Program-made: the position numbers and the translations under genes | Assembly (NCBI GenBank): GCA_016721425.1 | Contig: JADKID010000011.1 | Span: 186,001 to 250,000 of the forward strand | Reading direction: 5' to 3' | Length of the DNA stretch: 64,000 bases | From: Bryobacterales bacterium | GTDB taxonomy: Bacteria; Acidobacteriota; Terriglobia; Bryobacterales; Bryobacteraceae | Notes under the pieces: model-generated | Seen by the model: the letters and a program-made list of their open reading frames with translations, nothing else | Databases searched by the model: none | Told to the model about the DNA's origin: nothing | Part shown: in pieces, positions 41,746 to 50,363 of the stretch | Numbering within the stretch: the stretch's first letter is position 1 | Layout of the letters: each line of letters opens with the position of its first letter

Positions 41746-42819
41746 ATGGCTGCATCGAACAAAGTCGGGTGGGCGCAACTCCGGGTAGGCCTGATGTCGC
41801 TGGCCGCGCTGATGATCCTGGCGTTTCTCATTTTTCTGCTGACCGGCGCCGACAACCCATTTGAAACGAAGTCGTACCTGTATACCTACATGTCCGATTC
41901 GGCTGCGCTGTCCGAGGGCTCCGCGGTGCGGCTGAACGGGATCCTCATCGGCAAGGTCAAGACCGTCGAGTTGAGCGGCGACAAGAGCAACGCGCGAGCC
42001 ATCCGGATGAAGCTGCAATTGGAAGAGCGCTACCTGGCGCTGGTGCCGAACGATTCCGTCATCGCGTTCAGCGCCGAGAATGTGTTGGGCGCCAAGTTCC
42101 TGAACATCAAGCGCGGGATTTCGCCCACGCCAATCCAGGGTGGCGGCGAACTGCGCGCGCGGGATGAGAAAGACTTCCTGGAGATCATGCAATCGGCGAT
42201 GCCACTGCTGGAATCGCTGCAATCGATTCTGGGGCGGATCGACAAGGTGGTGGCGCAGGTGGAATCCGGGCAGGGCAGCATCGGAAAGCTGCTCTATGAT
42301 CCTTCCATCTACACGCGCGTGGACTCCATGCTGGGCGACGTGCAGAAGGTGACGCGCGCGCTGAGCGAGGGCAAAGGTACAGCCGGGCGCCTGCTCTACG
42401 ATGAGAGCCTCTACGACGATCTGCATCGTACGCTCTCGCGCCTGGATGACCTGGCGGCTGGTCTGCAGCGGGGCGAGGGCACGGCCGGCAAGCTGTTGAA
42501 GGACCCGGCGCTCTATGACGACCTGCGCAAGACCTCGGTGGAACTGCGCACCATGATTGCGGAGCTCAACGCGGGCAAAGGCACGGCCGGCAAGCTGTTG
42601 AAGGACGATACGCTGCACAAGCGGTTGCTCGCCACGCTAGATAATCTCAACGGCACGGTGGACAAGATCAACGCTGGCCAGGGCACCATTGGGCAGCTGA
42701 TGGTGAATCCGGCGCTGTATGAAAACCTGACGGCCACCGCGGCCGAGGTACAGGCCATGATGAAGGACTTCCGCGCCAACCCGAAGAAGTTCCTGACGAT
42801 CCAGCTGAAGCTCTTCTGA
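41746..42819 (+). CDS. mlaD: MlaD-like MCE protein with five 34-residue repeats
   Basis: 357 residues. One N-terminal membrane helix (~12-33) and one MCE domain (~40-125: SEGSAVRLNGILIGKVKTVE; FSAENVLGAKFLNI). The C-terminal half is an exact 34-residue repeat: G-x-G-[ST]-[AI]-G begins at residues 175, 209, 243, 277 and 311, each followed by KLLxDxxLYDDL-like helix. This should form a long helical rod reaching into the periplasm. SD TAGGAGA precedes the ATG. It is the substrate-binding part of the operon's lipid transporter. Confidence 0.9.
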   Translation: MAASNKVGWAQLRVGLMSLAALMILAFLIFLLTGADNPFETKSYLYTYMSDSAALSEGSAVRLNGILIGKVKTVELSGDKSNARAIRMKLQLEERYLALVPNDSVIAFSAENVLGAKFLNIKRGISPTPIQGGGELRARDEKDFLEIMQSAMPLLESLQSILGRIDKVVAQVESGQGSIGKLLYDPSIYTRVDSMLGDVQKVTRALSEGKGTAGRLLYDESLYDDLHRTLSRLDDLAAGLQRGEGTAGKLLKDPALYDDLRKTSVELRTMIAELNAGKGTAGKLLKDDTLHKRLLATLDNLNGTVDKINAGQGTIGQLMVNPALYENLTATAAEVQAMMKDFRANPKKFLTIQLKLF

Positions 42820-43640
42820 TGGCCGGCAAGTTCCTCGCAGTCAATGCCGACGATTTCGGCTTCACGCGCGATGTCAACTCCGGCATCGTGGCGGCGCACG
42901 TGGATGGCATTCTCACCTCCACCACGCTGATGGCAAACGGGGCGGCGTTTGACGATGCGGTGCGGCTCGCGCGGGCAGTCCCCTCGCTGGATGTGGGAGT
43001 CCACTTTGTGCTGGTGGGCGGAGATTCTCTGCTGGAACCGGGGCGGCCGTTTCCTGATACCGTGTCCGCGCTGATGCAGGCCGTTGTGCTGCGGCGCATC
43101 CGGGTGTACGACGAGTTGCGCGCGCAGATGGAGCGGATTGTGGAGGCGGGCATCCAGCCCAGCCACGTGGATACACACAAGCACACGCATCTGTTTCCGC
43201 CGGTGCTGGATGCCGTGTCCAGACTCGCCGAGGAATTTGGCGTGGCGTGGGTCCGCCGGCCTTTTGATCTGCCCATCACGGGCTCGCCTTCGGAAATTCC
43301 GTGGAAGAAGCGGGCCATCAGCCGGGCCTTCCGCTCCGTGCGCGGGCAGTTTCACGCCAAGCTGGCGCGGCGCCACTGCCGCACGACCGACTGGTTTGCC
43401 GGTTTTCAGATCACGGGCCGTTTTCACAGCGAGGACGTCATTCACCTGCTGCGGAATCTGCCGGAGGGCACGACGGAGTTCATGGTGCACCCCGGGCATT
43501 GCACGGAGGAGTTGAGGGCGGCGAGGACTCGCCTGAAGGAAAGCCGGGCGGCGGAATTAAAGGCGCTTGTAGACCCTCGGGTGAGGGAAGCGGTGCAGAC
43601 CGCCGGCATCACGCTGACGCCATTCAGCGCGATGCGGTGA
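42819..43640 (+). CDS. ChbG/HpnK-family carbohydrate deacetylase
   Basis: 273 residues, YdjC-like. Metal-binding motifs: VNADDFGFTRDVNSGI (Asp pair), HVDTHKHTHLFPPVLD (His residues) and MVHPGH near the C-terminus. The family removes N-acetyl groups from sugars; HpnK acts in hopanoid side-chain synthesis and ChbG on chitooligosaccharides. The start overlaps the mlaD stop by one base (TGATG), tying it to the lipid transport operon and slightly favouring a lipid-linked sugar as substrate. Confidence 0.87.
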   Translation: MAGKFLAVNADDFGFTRDVNSGIVAAHVDGILTSTTLMANGAAFDDAVRLARAVPSLDVGVHFVLVGGDSLLEPGRPFPDTVSALMQAVVLRRIRVYDELRAQMERIVEAGIQPSHVDTHKHTHLFPPVLDAVSRLAEEFGVAWVRRPFDLPITGSPSEIPWKKRAISRAFRSVRGQFHAKLARRHCRTTDWFAGFQITGRFHSEDVIHLLRNLPEGTTEFMVHPGHCTEELRAARTRLKESRAAELKALVDPRVREAVQTAGITLTPFSAMR

Positions 43641-43665
43641 GGGGCGCCGGAACGCCCCCTTTCAG
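43641..43665 (+). terminator. Hairpin after Mla-like operon
   Basis: GGGGCG (43641-43646) and CGCCCC (43653-43658) form a 6-bp stem directly after the stop codon, followed by CTTTC; the T-run is short, so termination strength is uncertain. Confidence 0.5.
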
Positions 43666-43668
43666 CTA

Positions 43669-43929
43669 CTATTTGCCGTAGAACGCGGCGTTCTTGGCGG
43701 CGAAGTCAGACCACTTCTCTGGCAGATCATCCAGCGCGAAGATGGCCGACACCGGGCAGACCGGCACGCACGCGCCACAGTCGATGCACTCCACCGGATC
43801 GATGTAGAGCAGTTCAGAAGTTGCGAACGCCTCTTCGTCTTTCTTCGGGTGAATGCAATCAACCGGGCAGGCGTCCACGCACGCGGTGTCCTTGGTGCCG
43901 ATACACGGTTCAGCGATCACATAAGCCAT
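43669..43929 (-). CDS. fdxA: 7Fe-type ferredoxin
   Basis: 86 residues. The first cluster motif CIGTKDTACVDACPVDCIHP lacks the second Cys of a classical CxxC and so fits a [3Fe-4S] site; the second, CIDCGACVPVCP, is a normal [4Fe-4S] motif. The order and C-terminal extension match FdxA/Azotobacter FdI-type ferredoxins. ATG 43929 follows AGAGGGGA. It is transcribed from its own promoter (TTGTAC-17-TATATT) and is a general low-potential electron carrier. Confidence 0.93.
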   Translation of the reverse strand: MAYVIAEPCIGTKDTACVDACPVDCIHPKKDEEAFATSELLYIDPVECIDCGACVPVCPVSAIFALDDLPEKWSDFAAKNAAFYGK

Positions 43930-43982
43930 TGTCAGTCCCCTCTTTGCAGCGGAATTTGGTGCAGCCCGGTCTTCGAACCCAA

Positions 43983-44011
43983 AATATAGCACAGGCCCGC
44001 AAGTCGTACAA
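43983..44011 (-). promoter_or_regulatory. Sigma-70-like promoter of ferredoxin gene
   Basis: On the minus strand TTGTAC (44006-44011), 17-bp spacer, TATATT (43983-43988). Predicted start near 43976 gives a ~46-nt leader containing a Shine-Dalgarno sequence. This is the best-formed housekeeping promoter in the window. Confidence 0.65.
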
Positions 44012-44049
44012 TTTTCGGGGTTTGGGGTCTGATCTGCCCACTTTGCAGC

Positions 44050-44532
44050 CTATTGGATCATGAGCTTGAGGCGTGCCAGAGCCTCCGCGGCCAGCCCGTA
44101 TTCGGGCTCGATATCCAAGGCGTGCGAGAAGCACTCCTGGGCCTTGCGGTAGCACTCCAGCGCGGCGTAGGCGCGGCCGAGGTTATACCAGGGGAAGTGG
44201 TAGCTATCGTAGCGGGCGGCGGTGACGGCCTGCTCCAGCCAGGGGATGGCCTCCGCGGCGCGGTCCAACTCGATCAGGTAGGCGCCAATGTCGTTGTAGG
44301 GGTTGCCGAAGGCGGGATCCAGTTCGATGGCTTTGCGGCACTCGGCGATGGCGTCTTCCAGCCGGCCCTGAAAACGATAGGTCCAGCCGAGGAATGTATA
44401 GGCCTCCGCAGTGGGATGGAGCGAGATGGACTTCCGGTACAGGTCCACGGCGAGGTCCCACTCGCCCTGCATCTGGAGTTGGTAGGCGCGCTGGAACAGT
44501 TCCAGTGCCATCTGCGAACGTACATCTGTCAT
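44050..44532 (-). CDS. TPR-repeat protein
   Basis: 160 residues with about four tetratricopeptide repeats, for example FQRAYQLQMQGEWDLAVDLY, FLGWTYRFQGRLEDAIAECR, and YNLGRAYAALECYRKAQECF, each with the W/L/G/Y/A/F/A pattern. No signal peptide; a cytoplasmic protein-interaction module. It is divergent from galU over 75 bp and upstream of the ferredoxin gene, which has its own promoter. Confidence 0.85.
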   Translation of the reverse strand: MTDVRSQMALELFQRAYQLQMQGEWDLAVDLYRKSISLHPTAEAYTFLGWTYRFQGRLEDAIAECRKAIELDPAFGNPYNDIGAYLIELDRAAEAIPWLEQAVTAARYDSYHFPWYNLGRAYAALECYRKAQECFSHALDIEPEYGLAAEALARLKLMIQ

Positions 44533-44595
44533 GACGCCGTTTTTGCGACTGCCTGTCTGCCTTCGAATTGTACAACTTGCGATAGGTCAGTGGTT

Positions 44596-44601
44596 TACAA
44601 T
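44596..44601 (+). promoter_or_regulatory. -10 of galU, leaderless arrangement
   Basis: TACAAT exactly six bases before the galU ATG, placing the expected transcription start on the A of ATG. The same TACAAT-N6-start spacing occurs before the SulP GTG at 1178. Confidence 0.5.
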
Positions 44602-44607
44602 GGCCGT

Positions 44608-45492
44608 ATGATTCCGAAGGTGCGAAAGGCTGTCTTTCCGGCCGCTGGATTGGGTACCCGCTTTCTCCCCGCCACCAAGGCGATGCCCAAAGAGATGCTG
44701 CCGCTGGTGGACAAGCCGCTGATCCAGTACGGCATCGAAGAGGCCATCCAGTCCGGCATCACAAATGTGGTGATTGTGACTGGGCGTGGCAAGACTGCGA
44801 TTGAAGATCATTTCGACGTCAGTTTTGAGCTGGAACACCTGCTGGAATCCAAAGGCAAGGACGATATGCTGCAGGCTGTGCGCAGCATCTCCGACATGGT
44901 GGACATCGCCTATGTTCGCCAGCGGGAGGCGCTGGGCCTGGGCCATGCGATTCTGCGGGCGCGTGACCTGGTGGGTCCGGAGCCCTTTGCGGCAGTGCTC
45001 TCCGACGACGTCATCGATTCGGAGAAGCCGTGCCTCCGCCAACTCCTGGATGTGTATGAGTATTTCGGCTGCTCCGTCGTGGCGTTGATGGAGGTGCCCA
45101 GGGATCAGATTTCGGCCTACGGCGTGGTGGCGGCGGATCCGGTTCCGCACAGTGGCATGGACGGGCGGTTGTTCCGCATCCAGGACCTCGTGGAGAAACC
45201 GAAAGCCGAAGAAGCGCCTTCCAACATGGCCATCATCGGCCGCTACATTCTGACACCCGAGATCTTCACGGCGCTTGACGAAACCGTGCCCGGTCGCGGT
45301 GGCGAGATTCAGTTGACCGATGGTCTGCGGCATCTGTTGCGCAGCCGGCCGATTTACGGAGTGAAGTTTGAGGGGCGGCGCTTCGACGCCGGCGACAAGC
45401 TCGGATTCCTGAAGGCGACCGTCGAGTTCGCGCTCAAGCGAGAGGATCTGGGCGACCCATTCCGCGAGTACCTGCGCCATCTGACGGTTTGA
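44608..45492 (+). CDS. galU: UTP-glucose-1-phosphate uridylyltransferase
   Basis: 294 residues; makes UDP-glucose for LPS, capsule and other glycans. The nucleotidyltransferase motif FPAAGLGTRFLPATKAMPKE is followed by the conserved VDKPLIQYGIEEAI, VIVTGRGKTAIEDHFD and, later, LVEKP and FDAGDKLGFLKATVEFAL. ATG 44608 is fixed by this N-terminus. The unrecognised gene at 45502 starts 9 bp downstream and is probably co-transcribed. Confidence 0.96.
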   Translation: MIPKVRKAVFPAAGLGTRFLPATKAMPKEMLPLVDKPLIQYGIEEAIQSGITNVVIVTGRGKTAIEDHFDVSFELEHLLESKGKDDMLQAVRSISDMVDIAYVRQREALGLGHAILRARDLVGPEPFAAVLSDDVIDSEKPCLRQLLDVYEYFGCSVVALMEVPRDQISAYGVVAADPVPHSGMDGRLFRIQDLVEKPKAEEAPSNMAIIGRYILTPEIFTALDETVPGRGGEIQLTDGLRHLLRSRPIYGVKFEGRRFDAGDKLGFLKATVEFALKREDLGDPFREYLRHLTV

Positions 45493-45501
45493 GGAGATGC
45501 C

Positions 45502-46548
45502 GTGACTCCGGTTCCCATAGACTTGCCACTGCGTCCGAGCGAAGCGGCGGTCCTGGCGGAGTTGATCTTTGAACAGACTGCCGAGCGCCCGGTCACAGAC
45601 GACCTGCGCAACCGCCTCACCGGCCGGTCAGCGGCTCTCGGCATGGCCAGCGTGCGGCCGTACTTTGGCTCACTGCAGGAAGACCCGCTCCAGAGCTCGG
45701 CGTACTATCTGGCGGTGGATGGGCTGGCGTCCGGGAGCGCGGAGCCACTGCTGCTGCACCTGGCGCCGGCTACCGGATCAAGCGGCGGACTCCTACCGAA
45801 TCCTCTATTGGTGGGGCGGATGCGGCCAGGCGGCGGCCGGGAGATTCTCATGAACGCGTCGCCGTTCGGCCCCGGTGATCACCAGTCCATCTCTCTCTAT
45901 GCCGAATCAGTGGGGCGGTGCTTCCTGCCGCGGCCGCACGGTGCGATGCCGGCACTGCGTGTGGAGCTCACGGAGCCTGCGCGCGTGGCCCCAGCGGCCT
46001 TCCATGCGTTCCGCGCCATCTCGCGGCACTCCGGACGCAACGTGGCGGCGATTCAGTTGGAGGGGCATGCGGAGCCATTCTGGGAGACCGTGTGGGCGGC
46101 AATCCGGAGCGGCTACCGGGATGGCTACACCGCCGGCGGACCACTGGCGCCGGACACCGCGGCGCTGTTCACGTTCTTCACCACCACGGTGGAAGCCGCG
46201 AGCGAACTGGCAGAAACCCTGCTCGCCGCACGCGGCGGCGCTGCGTATGATCTGGAGATCGACCTGACGGCGGCGCCCGTGGCCGAATTGCAGGCAGCGC
46301 TGGACGGACTCCGGGCGAACGGACACGCCGCGCGCTCCGCGCTGATCGCCCCTGATCCGGAGACGCTGCACGCAGCCTGCGCGGCCGTGACGGCCAGTGG
46401 GGCCATCCCCGTCTTGCGCGGCGGCATCCCCAGCGAAGAGACCGCCGCCGCGATTCGTGCGGCCACCAATGGCCGGCTCATCTACTCCACGCCGTTCAGC
46501 CAGCCCGATGGCGCGCGGCTGACGGCGATTCTCGAAGCATTGCGCTGA
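45502..46548 (+). CDS. Unrecognised 348-residue cytoplasmic protein
   Basis: Start GTG 45502 with GGAG upstream, 9 bp after galU. No signal peptide or membrane helix. A central region has SRHSGRNVAAIQLEGHAEPF and the C-terminal third alternates helices and strands in a barrel-like way (AYDLEIDLTAAPVAELQAAL; IPVLRGGIPSEETAAAIRAA). I cannot assign a family. Co-location with galU suggests carbohydrate metabolism, but this is a weak inference. The DinB gene converges from the other side. Confidence 0.6.
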   Translation: MTPVPIDLPLRPSEAAVLAELIFEQTAERPVTDDLRNRLTGRSAALGMASVRPYFGSLQEDPLQSSAYYLAVDGLASGSAEPLLLHLAPATGSSGGLLPNPLLVGRMRPGGGREILMNASPFGPGDHQSISLYAESVGRCFLPRPHGAMPALRVELTEPARVAPAAFHAFRAISRHSGRNVAAIQLEGHAEPFWETVWAAIRSGYRDGYTAGGPLAPDTAALFTFFTTTVEAASELAETLLAARGGAAYDLEIDLTAAPVAELQAALDGLRANGHAARSALIAPDPETLHAACAAVTASGAIPVLRGGIPSEETAAAIRAATNGRLIYSTPFSQPDGARLTAILEALR

Positions 46549-46556
46549 GGCCCGGC

Positions 46557-47033
46557 CTACATGTCCATGTACGGCATGGGCGGGACCTTGCCCAGCAGAC
46601 GCGTGTACACCGTCAGCGCGCCGCGATGATGCGCCGTGTGATCCGTGCACGCGCCCAGCACTGCCGCCCTGGGTAGGCCACCCATGATGGGGCCGGGCGG
46701 CAAAGGCGCGAACCACTCGGATTCCGGCTTCTCCTCCACGGCCGTCTTGGCCTTGGCGATCGACCGGGCGAACCACTGGCGGGCATGGTCCAGGCTGGTG
46801 ACGGCGCGCACTTGCTTGTCCATCCCTTCGAAGTCCATCGAGAACCCCTCGGCGGCGAATGCGCCGGCGATGAACCAATCAACGGTTTGCGCCACGTGGG
46901 CGACCACTTGCGCGACGGTGAAGAGCCCCTCTTTCGGGGCGTAGTTGGAATCGCCCTCCGTGAGGGGCCCGGTGGAACGGTCGAAATACTCTGCCAGGGC
47001 CGAAATCTCGCCCAGCATCGCTTCTTTGGTCAT
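46557..47033 (-). CDS. DinB-family metal-binding protein
   Basis: 158 residues forming a four-helix bundle. Probable metal ligands are His in AQVVAHVAQTVDWF and two in DHTAHHRGAL, the usual DinB/YfiT three-histidine set. Members act in thiol transfer (bacillithiol/mycothiol) or have unknown roles. An HTH gene lies 70 bp upstream on the same strand. Confidence 0.87.
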   Translation of the reverse strand: MTKEAMLGEISALAEYFDRSTGPLTEGDSNYAPKEGLFTVAQVVAHVAQTVDWFIAGAFAAEGFSMDFEGMDKQVRAVTSLDHARQWFARSIAKAKTAVEEKPESEWFAPLPPGPIMGGLPRAAVLGACTDHTAHHRGALTVYTRLLGKVPPMPYMDM

Positions 47034-47103
47034 GCTGAAAACCTCCTGCGGTTTTCAATCATGCCAGAAGAAATGGCGAAGATCAAGTAAACTTTCTCAG
47101 GAA

Positions 47104-47328
47104 TCAACTGGCAGCGGCTGTGGCCTCGATCGGGGTGCAGGCGGCCAACATCCGCAGTACCACCAGGTCCGAGGGCTGGAACGACGTCATCGCGAGATTG
47201 GCCATCTCATCGTCAGTCACCATGATGTGGCGGCGAACCAGGATCCGGAACTGCGGGAGGCTCAGGCTGAGCGCCTTGGCGGCCTCGGCCTCCGTGAAGT
47301 AGCCCTTTGCGGGTCGTTGATTGGTCAT
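47104..47328 (-). CDS. Small helix-turn-helix protein (74 aa)
   Basis: GYFTEAEAAKALSLSLPQFR then ILVRRHIMVTDDEM is an N-terminal winged-helix/MerR-like reading head; the second half (FQPSDLVVLRMLA) is a short helix. No effector domain. It could regulate the neighbouring DinB or PLP-enzyme genes, or be an excisionase-like DNA-binding protein, though no mobile element is present. Confidence 0.65.
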   Translation of the reverse strand: MTNQRPAKGYFTEAEAAKALSLSLPQFRILVRRHIMVTDDEMANLAMTSFQPSDLVVLRMLAACTPIEATAAAS

Positions 47329-47525
47329 AGTACAGCTGAATTTCCTGACTCTGTCCGCATTGTATGGAAGTTTCGAATGGCGCTGAATTGGGAGATCCTC
47401 TGAGTTCGAGACCTAGTTCAACACCGGTACCCTGACTAGGGTTTTTGCGGTAGCTAAGGCTGAGGCTTCGAAACTGTACGGTTCTGAGACAATCCGGCTG
47501 TACACTGATCTCGGAGACTTCAAAT

Positions 47526-48797
47526 ATGGCTCACCAGCGTGGAATTCCTGGCGCGCATCCATCGACGGCCGTTCTCACCAGAGGCTTCGATCCGCGGCTT
47601 TCCGTCGGCTCGGCCCGGCCGGCGGTGTTTCGCAGCTCGACCTACGTCTTCGCTACCCCGGAGGCGGCCGAGCGCGCGTTCAATCTGGTTTCCGGCCGCG
47701 AGCAGGCCGAGCCCGGCGAGGTGCCGGATCTGATCTATTCGCGCTTCAACCATCCGAACGCGGAGATTCTCGAGGATCAGATCGTGCCCATTGAGGAAGG
47801 CTCAGAATGGGCCATGGCGTTCAACTCGGGCATGGCGGCCATCATGACCTCGCTCCTGGCGGTGCTACAGCCCGGAGACAGCATGGTCTACACGGTGCCT
47901 CTCTACGGCGGCACGCAGAATCTGATCCACGAGCTGATTGAGAAGCTCGGCATCGTGTGCCGTCCCGTTGTGGCGGGGCATAGCGCGCAGTTGGAAGAGG
48001 CCATCAACACCACGCCCAATCTCAAGGTGGTGCTGATTGAGAGCCCGGCCAACCCAACCATGGTGATGACCGACATCAAGCGAGCGTGCCTCACCGCCGC
48101 GCATCTCAATCCCAAGCCCTGCGTGATGGTGGACAACACGTTCCTGGGCCCTGCGTTCCAGCACCCCATGACGCTAGGCGCCGACCTCGTGATCTATTCG
48201 GCCACCAAGTACCTGGGCGGGTTTTCTGATCTGCTGGCGGGCGTAGTGCTGGGTAGCGATCCTGAGCTGAACAAGAGAATCCGTTCACGGCGCGGGCTGT
48301 TCGGCAACATTCTGCAACCGGACGAATGTTGGATTCTGGACGGGCGCCTGCCCACGGTTTCCCTGCGCATGAACCGTCAGAGTAAGAACGCCCAGCGCGT
48401 GGCCGAATCGCTGGTCAACCGGCCGGAGATCCGCAAGGTCTACTATCCGACGCTCTTTGACGATCCCGAGCAGATCCGCATCCGGTTGTCGCAGTGTGAT
48501 TACCCTGGCGCCATGATCGCCATCGAGCTGCACGGCGGCAAGCCGGCGGCGTTTGAGTTTATCCGGCATCTGCGGCTGGCGCACAATGCGGTTTCGTTGG
48601 GCGGTATGGAGACGCTGGTGTGCCATCCGGGGTCGACGACGCATTCCGGCTGCTCGTTGGAGGAGCGCCGCATTGCAGGGATCACCGACGGGTTGGTGCG
48701 CATCTCCATTGGCGTGGAAGACTGGCGCGATCTGCTTGGCGATTTCGAGAATGCGTTGGAGCAGAGCGCGAAGCTGGTGGGCAGCGTGGCGCGTTAG
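47526..48797 (+). CDS. Cys/Met-metabolism PLP enzyme (cystathionine synthase/lyase family)
   Basis: 423 residues. The PLP-binding lysine is in VIYSATKYLGGFSDLLAG; other family motifs are YSRFNHPNAEILEDQI, AFNSGMAAIMTSLLAVLQPG, YGGTQNLI, VMVDNTFLGPAFQHP and the closing SLGGMETLVCHPGSTTHSG. The family includes cystathionine gamma-synthase, beta/gamma-lyases and methionine gamma-lyase; specificity cannot be read. A TACACT box (47501-47506) lies 19 bp before the ATG. Its end overlaps the CPBP gene by 4 bp. Confidence 0.93.
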   Translation: MAHQRGIPGAHPSTAVLTRGFDPRLSVGSARPAVFRSSTYVFATPEAAERAFNLVSGREQAEPGEVPDLIYSRFNHPNAEILEDQIVPIEEGSEWAMAFNSGMAAIMTSLLAVLQPGDSMVYTVPLYGGTQNLIHELIEKLGIVCRPVVAGHSAQLEEAINTTPNLKVVLIESPANPTMVMTDIKRACLTAAHLNPKPCVMVDNTFLGPAFQHPMTLGADLVIYSATKYLGGFSDLLAGVVLGSDPELNKRIRSRRGLFGNILQPDECWILDGRLPTVSLRMNRQSKNAQRVAESLVNRPEIRKVYYPTLFDDPEQIRIRLSQCDYPGAMIAIELHGGKPAAFEFIRHLRLAHNAVSLGGMETLVCHPGSTTHSGCSLEERRIAGITDGLVRISIGVEDWRDLLGDFENALEQSAKLVGSVAR

Positions 48798-49663
48798 CGG
48801 AACCAGATCCTCCACGTCACCACCGTGAACGCGTGCGTCACCATGGCGGCGCGGATGCCGCCTCCGCGCTTGAACGCCAATCCGTAGAACACGCCGGCCA
48901 CGGCGGCCACAATCGCGAATCGCCAGTTGGGGAATTGGCGGAATCCCAGGTGTGCCATACCAAAGAGCACGGACGTGGCGATCAGCCCCAGCCAGCGCTG
49001 CAGAATCCCGCGGAAGAAGAACTCCTCGCTGAGCGCCACCACCCAGAGGATTCCGAAGAATGTCCCCAGCGCGCGCAACGCCGTCTCCCACCACGGCCAG
49101 ACGGGTATCTGAAACTGCGTGAACCCGGTGAGCAGGCCGAGCGCGAAGACACACGGCAGCAACGCCAGGTAGTGGGCCACTCCGATGCGCCACTCCGCGC
49201 GGGTGGGCCAGAAGCCGAAGCCGATGCCATCCAGGCCGCGGTCCTGCTCGATGGCCAGCGCCCCGGCGCGAATCCAGAGAAGCTGTCCGATGAAATCCAG
49301 CCGGACATCGGGTAACGCGCGGGCGTAGGCCAAAGGGATCAGCTTGAAGAGCAGCGGCGCGGCCATCAGGGCGATAAAGCCGAGGTCGGCCCACCACCCC
49401 TTGGGCACGAAGGCAAACCAATAGGAGATGAGAGCCACCGCGGCCAGGATCGCCAGAAATCCGCGAGGGTCAAAGACGCCCAGGGGCACGGAGTAGGCCA
49501 GGTACGGCACGGGAGCCAGCGCCACCACCCACTCGCGTTTCCACCACGCACGGGCCTTGGGCGAGGCCAGCGTCAGGTACGCGGCAACCTCCAGCAGCGC
49601 GGCCAGCACAACGAAAGCCAGTGCGCTTGCGTTATGCTCCAATCCAGTGGGCAGCCAAAGCAT
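48794..49663 (-). CDS. CPBP-family intramembrane protease
   Basis: 289 residues with about eight membrane helices. Diagnostic residues of the CAAX/Abi protease family are visible: EEFFFRG (Glu-Glu-x3-Arg), FGMAHLGF (His) and a final VTHAFT (His). ATG 49663 (MLWLPTG) is chosen over an upstream extension that is not hydrophobic. Function may be prenyl-protein-like processing or membrane-protein turnover. The first 17 bp overlap the divergent gene at 49647. Confidence 0.88.
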   Translation of the reverse strand: MLWLPTGLEHNASALAFVVLAALLEVAAYLTLASPKARAWWKREWVVALAPVPYLAYSVPLGVFDPRGFLAILAAVALISYWFAFVPKGWWADLGFIALMAAPLLFKLIPLAYARALPDVRLDFIGQLLWIRAGALAIEQDRGLDGIGFGFWPTRAEWRIGVAHYLALLPCVFALGLLTGFTQFQIPVWPWWETALRALGTFFGILWVVALSEEFFFRGILQRWLGLIATSVLFGMAHLGFRQFPNWRFAIVAAVAGVFYGLAFKRGGGIRAAMVTHAFTVVTWRIWFR

Positions 49664-50363
49664 TCTACTTCTGATCTCCGTTCTGGCGTTCCAGGCCGAG
49701 CCGCCACCTGACCTCATCCAGCAGGTCGCGCGGCGCGAGGCCGCCACCGAGGCCGCCCGCAACCAGTATCTCTACCGGCAGTCCGTCACAATCGAAGAAT
49801 ACGACACCCGCGGCAATGCATTGGGAAACTACCGGGAAGCGCGCGAGGTGATCTTCACGCCGGCGGGCGAGCGCATGGAGCAGTTTAGCGAAAAACCGGC
49901 CTCGCGGCTGCAGCGGCTGATCCTCACCGACGAGGACTTCCAGGACATCCGCAACATCCAGCCGCTGCTGCTGACGCCGGACATGCTGCCGCGCTACTTC
50001 ATCAAGTTCCGCGGCGACGAGCGGATCGATGGCGTGGAATGTTGGGTTCTGGACATCCAGCCGCGCCAGATCCTGCAAGGCATGCGGCTATTTGAAGGGC
50101 TGGCCTGGGTGGAGAAGCAATCGCTGGCCGTCATCCGCACCCATGGCCACGCCGTGCCGCCCATTTACTCCAATGGCCGCGAGAATCTCTTCCCCCGCTT
50201 CACCACGCTGCGTGCCAAGGTGGACGAACACTACTTTCCCGTGCGGACCTACGCCGACGATATTCTTCCCTTCAAGAATGGACCCCTGCGCATGAGGTTC
50301 AACATCCGCTACACGGGCTACCGGCGCTTCGGCGCGGAATCCAGGATCACGTTCGAGAAGTAG
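49647..50363 (+). CDS. Secreted LolA-like protein
   Basis: 238 residues from GTG 49647, giving the signal peptide MGSQSILLLISVLAFQAEPP. The mature sequence alternates long beta-strands (NYREAREVIFTPAGERMEQF; DGVECWVLDIQPRQ; RMRFNIRYTGYRRFGAESR), as in the half-barrel of LolA-like outer-membrane lipoprotein-sorting proteins. No named motif confirms transport. TATGCT (49633-49638) sits eight bases before the GTG. Its 5' end overlaps the divergent CPBP gene by 17 bp. Confidence 0.7.
   Translation: MGSQSILLLISVLAFQAEPPPDLIQQVARREAATEAARNQYLYRQSVTIEEYDTRGNALGNYREAREVIFTPAGERMEQFSEKPASRLQRLILTDEDFQDIRNIQPLLLTPDMLPRYFIKFRGDERIDGVECWVLDIQPRQILQGMRLFEGLAWVEKQSLAVIRTHGHAVPPIYSNGRENLFPRFTTLRAKVDEHYFPVRTYADDILPFKNGPLRMRFNIRYTGYRRFGAESRITFEK

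Noticed and set aside
47329..47525. SAM-type riboswitch before the PLP enzyme
   Set aside because: A 197-bp gap precedes a sulfur amino-acid type gene, but none of the conserved SAM riboswitch motifs were found; only a TACACT box is visible.
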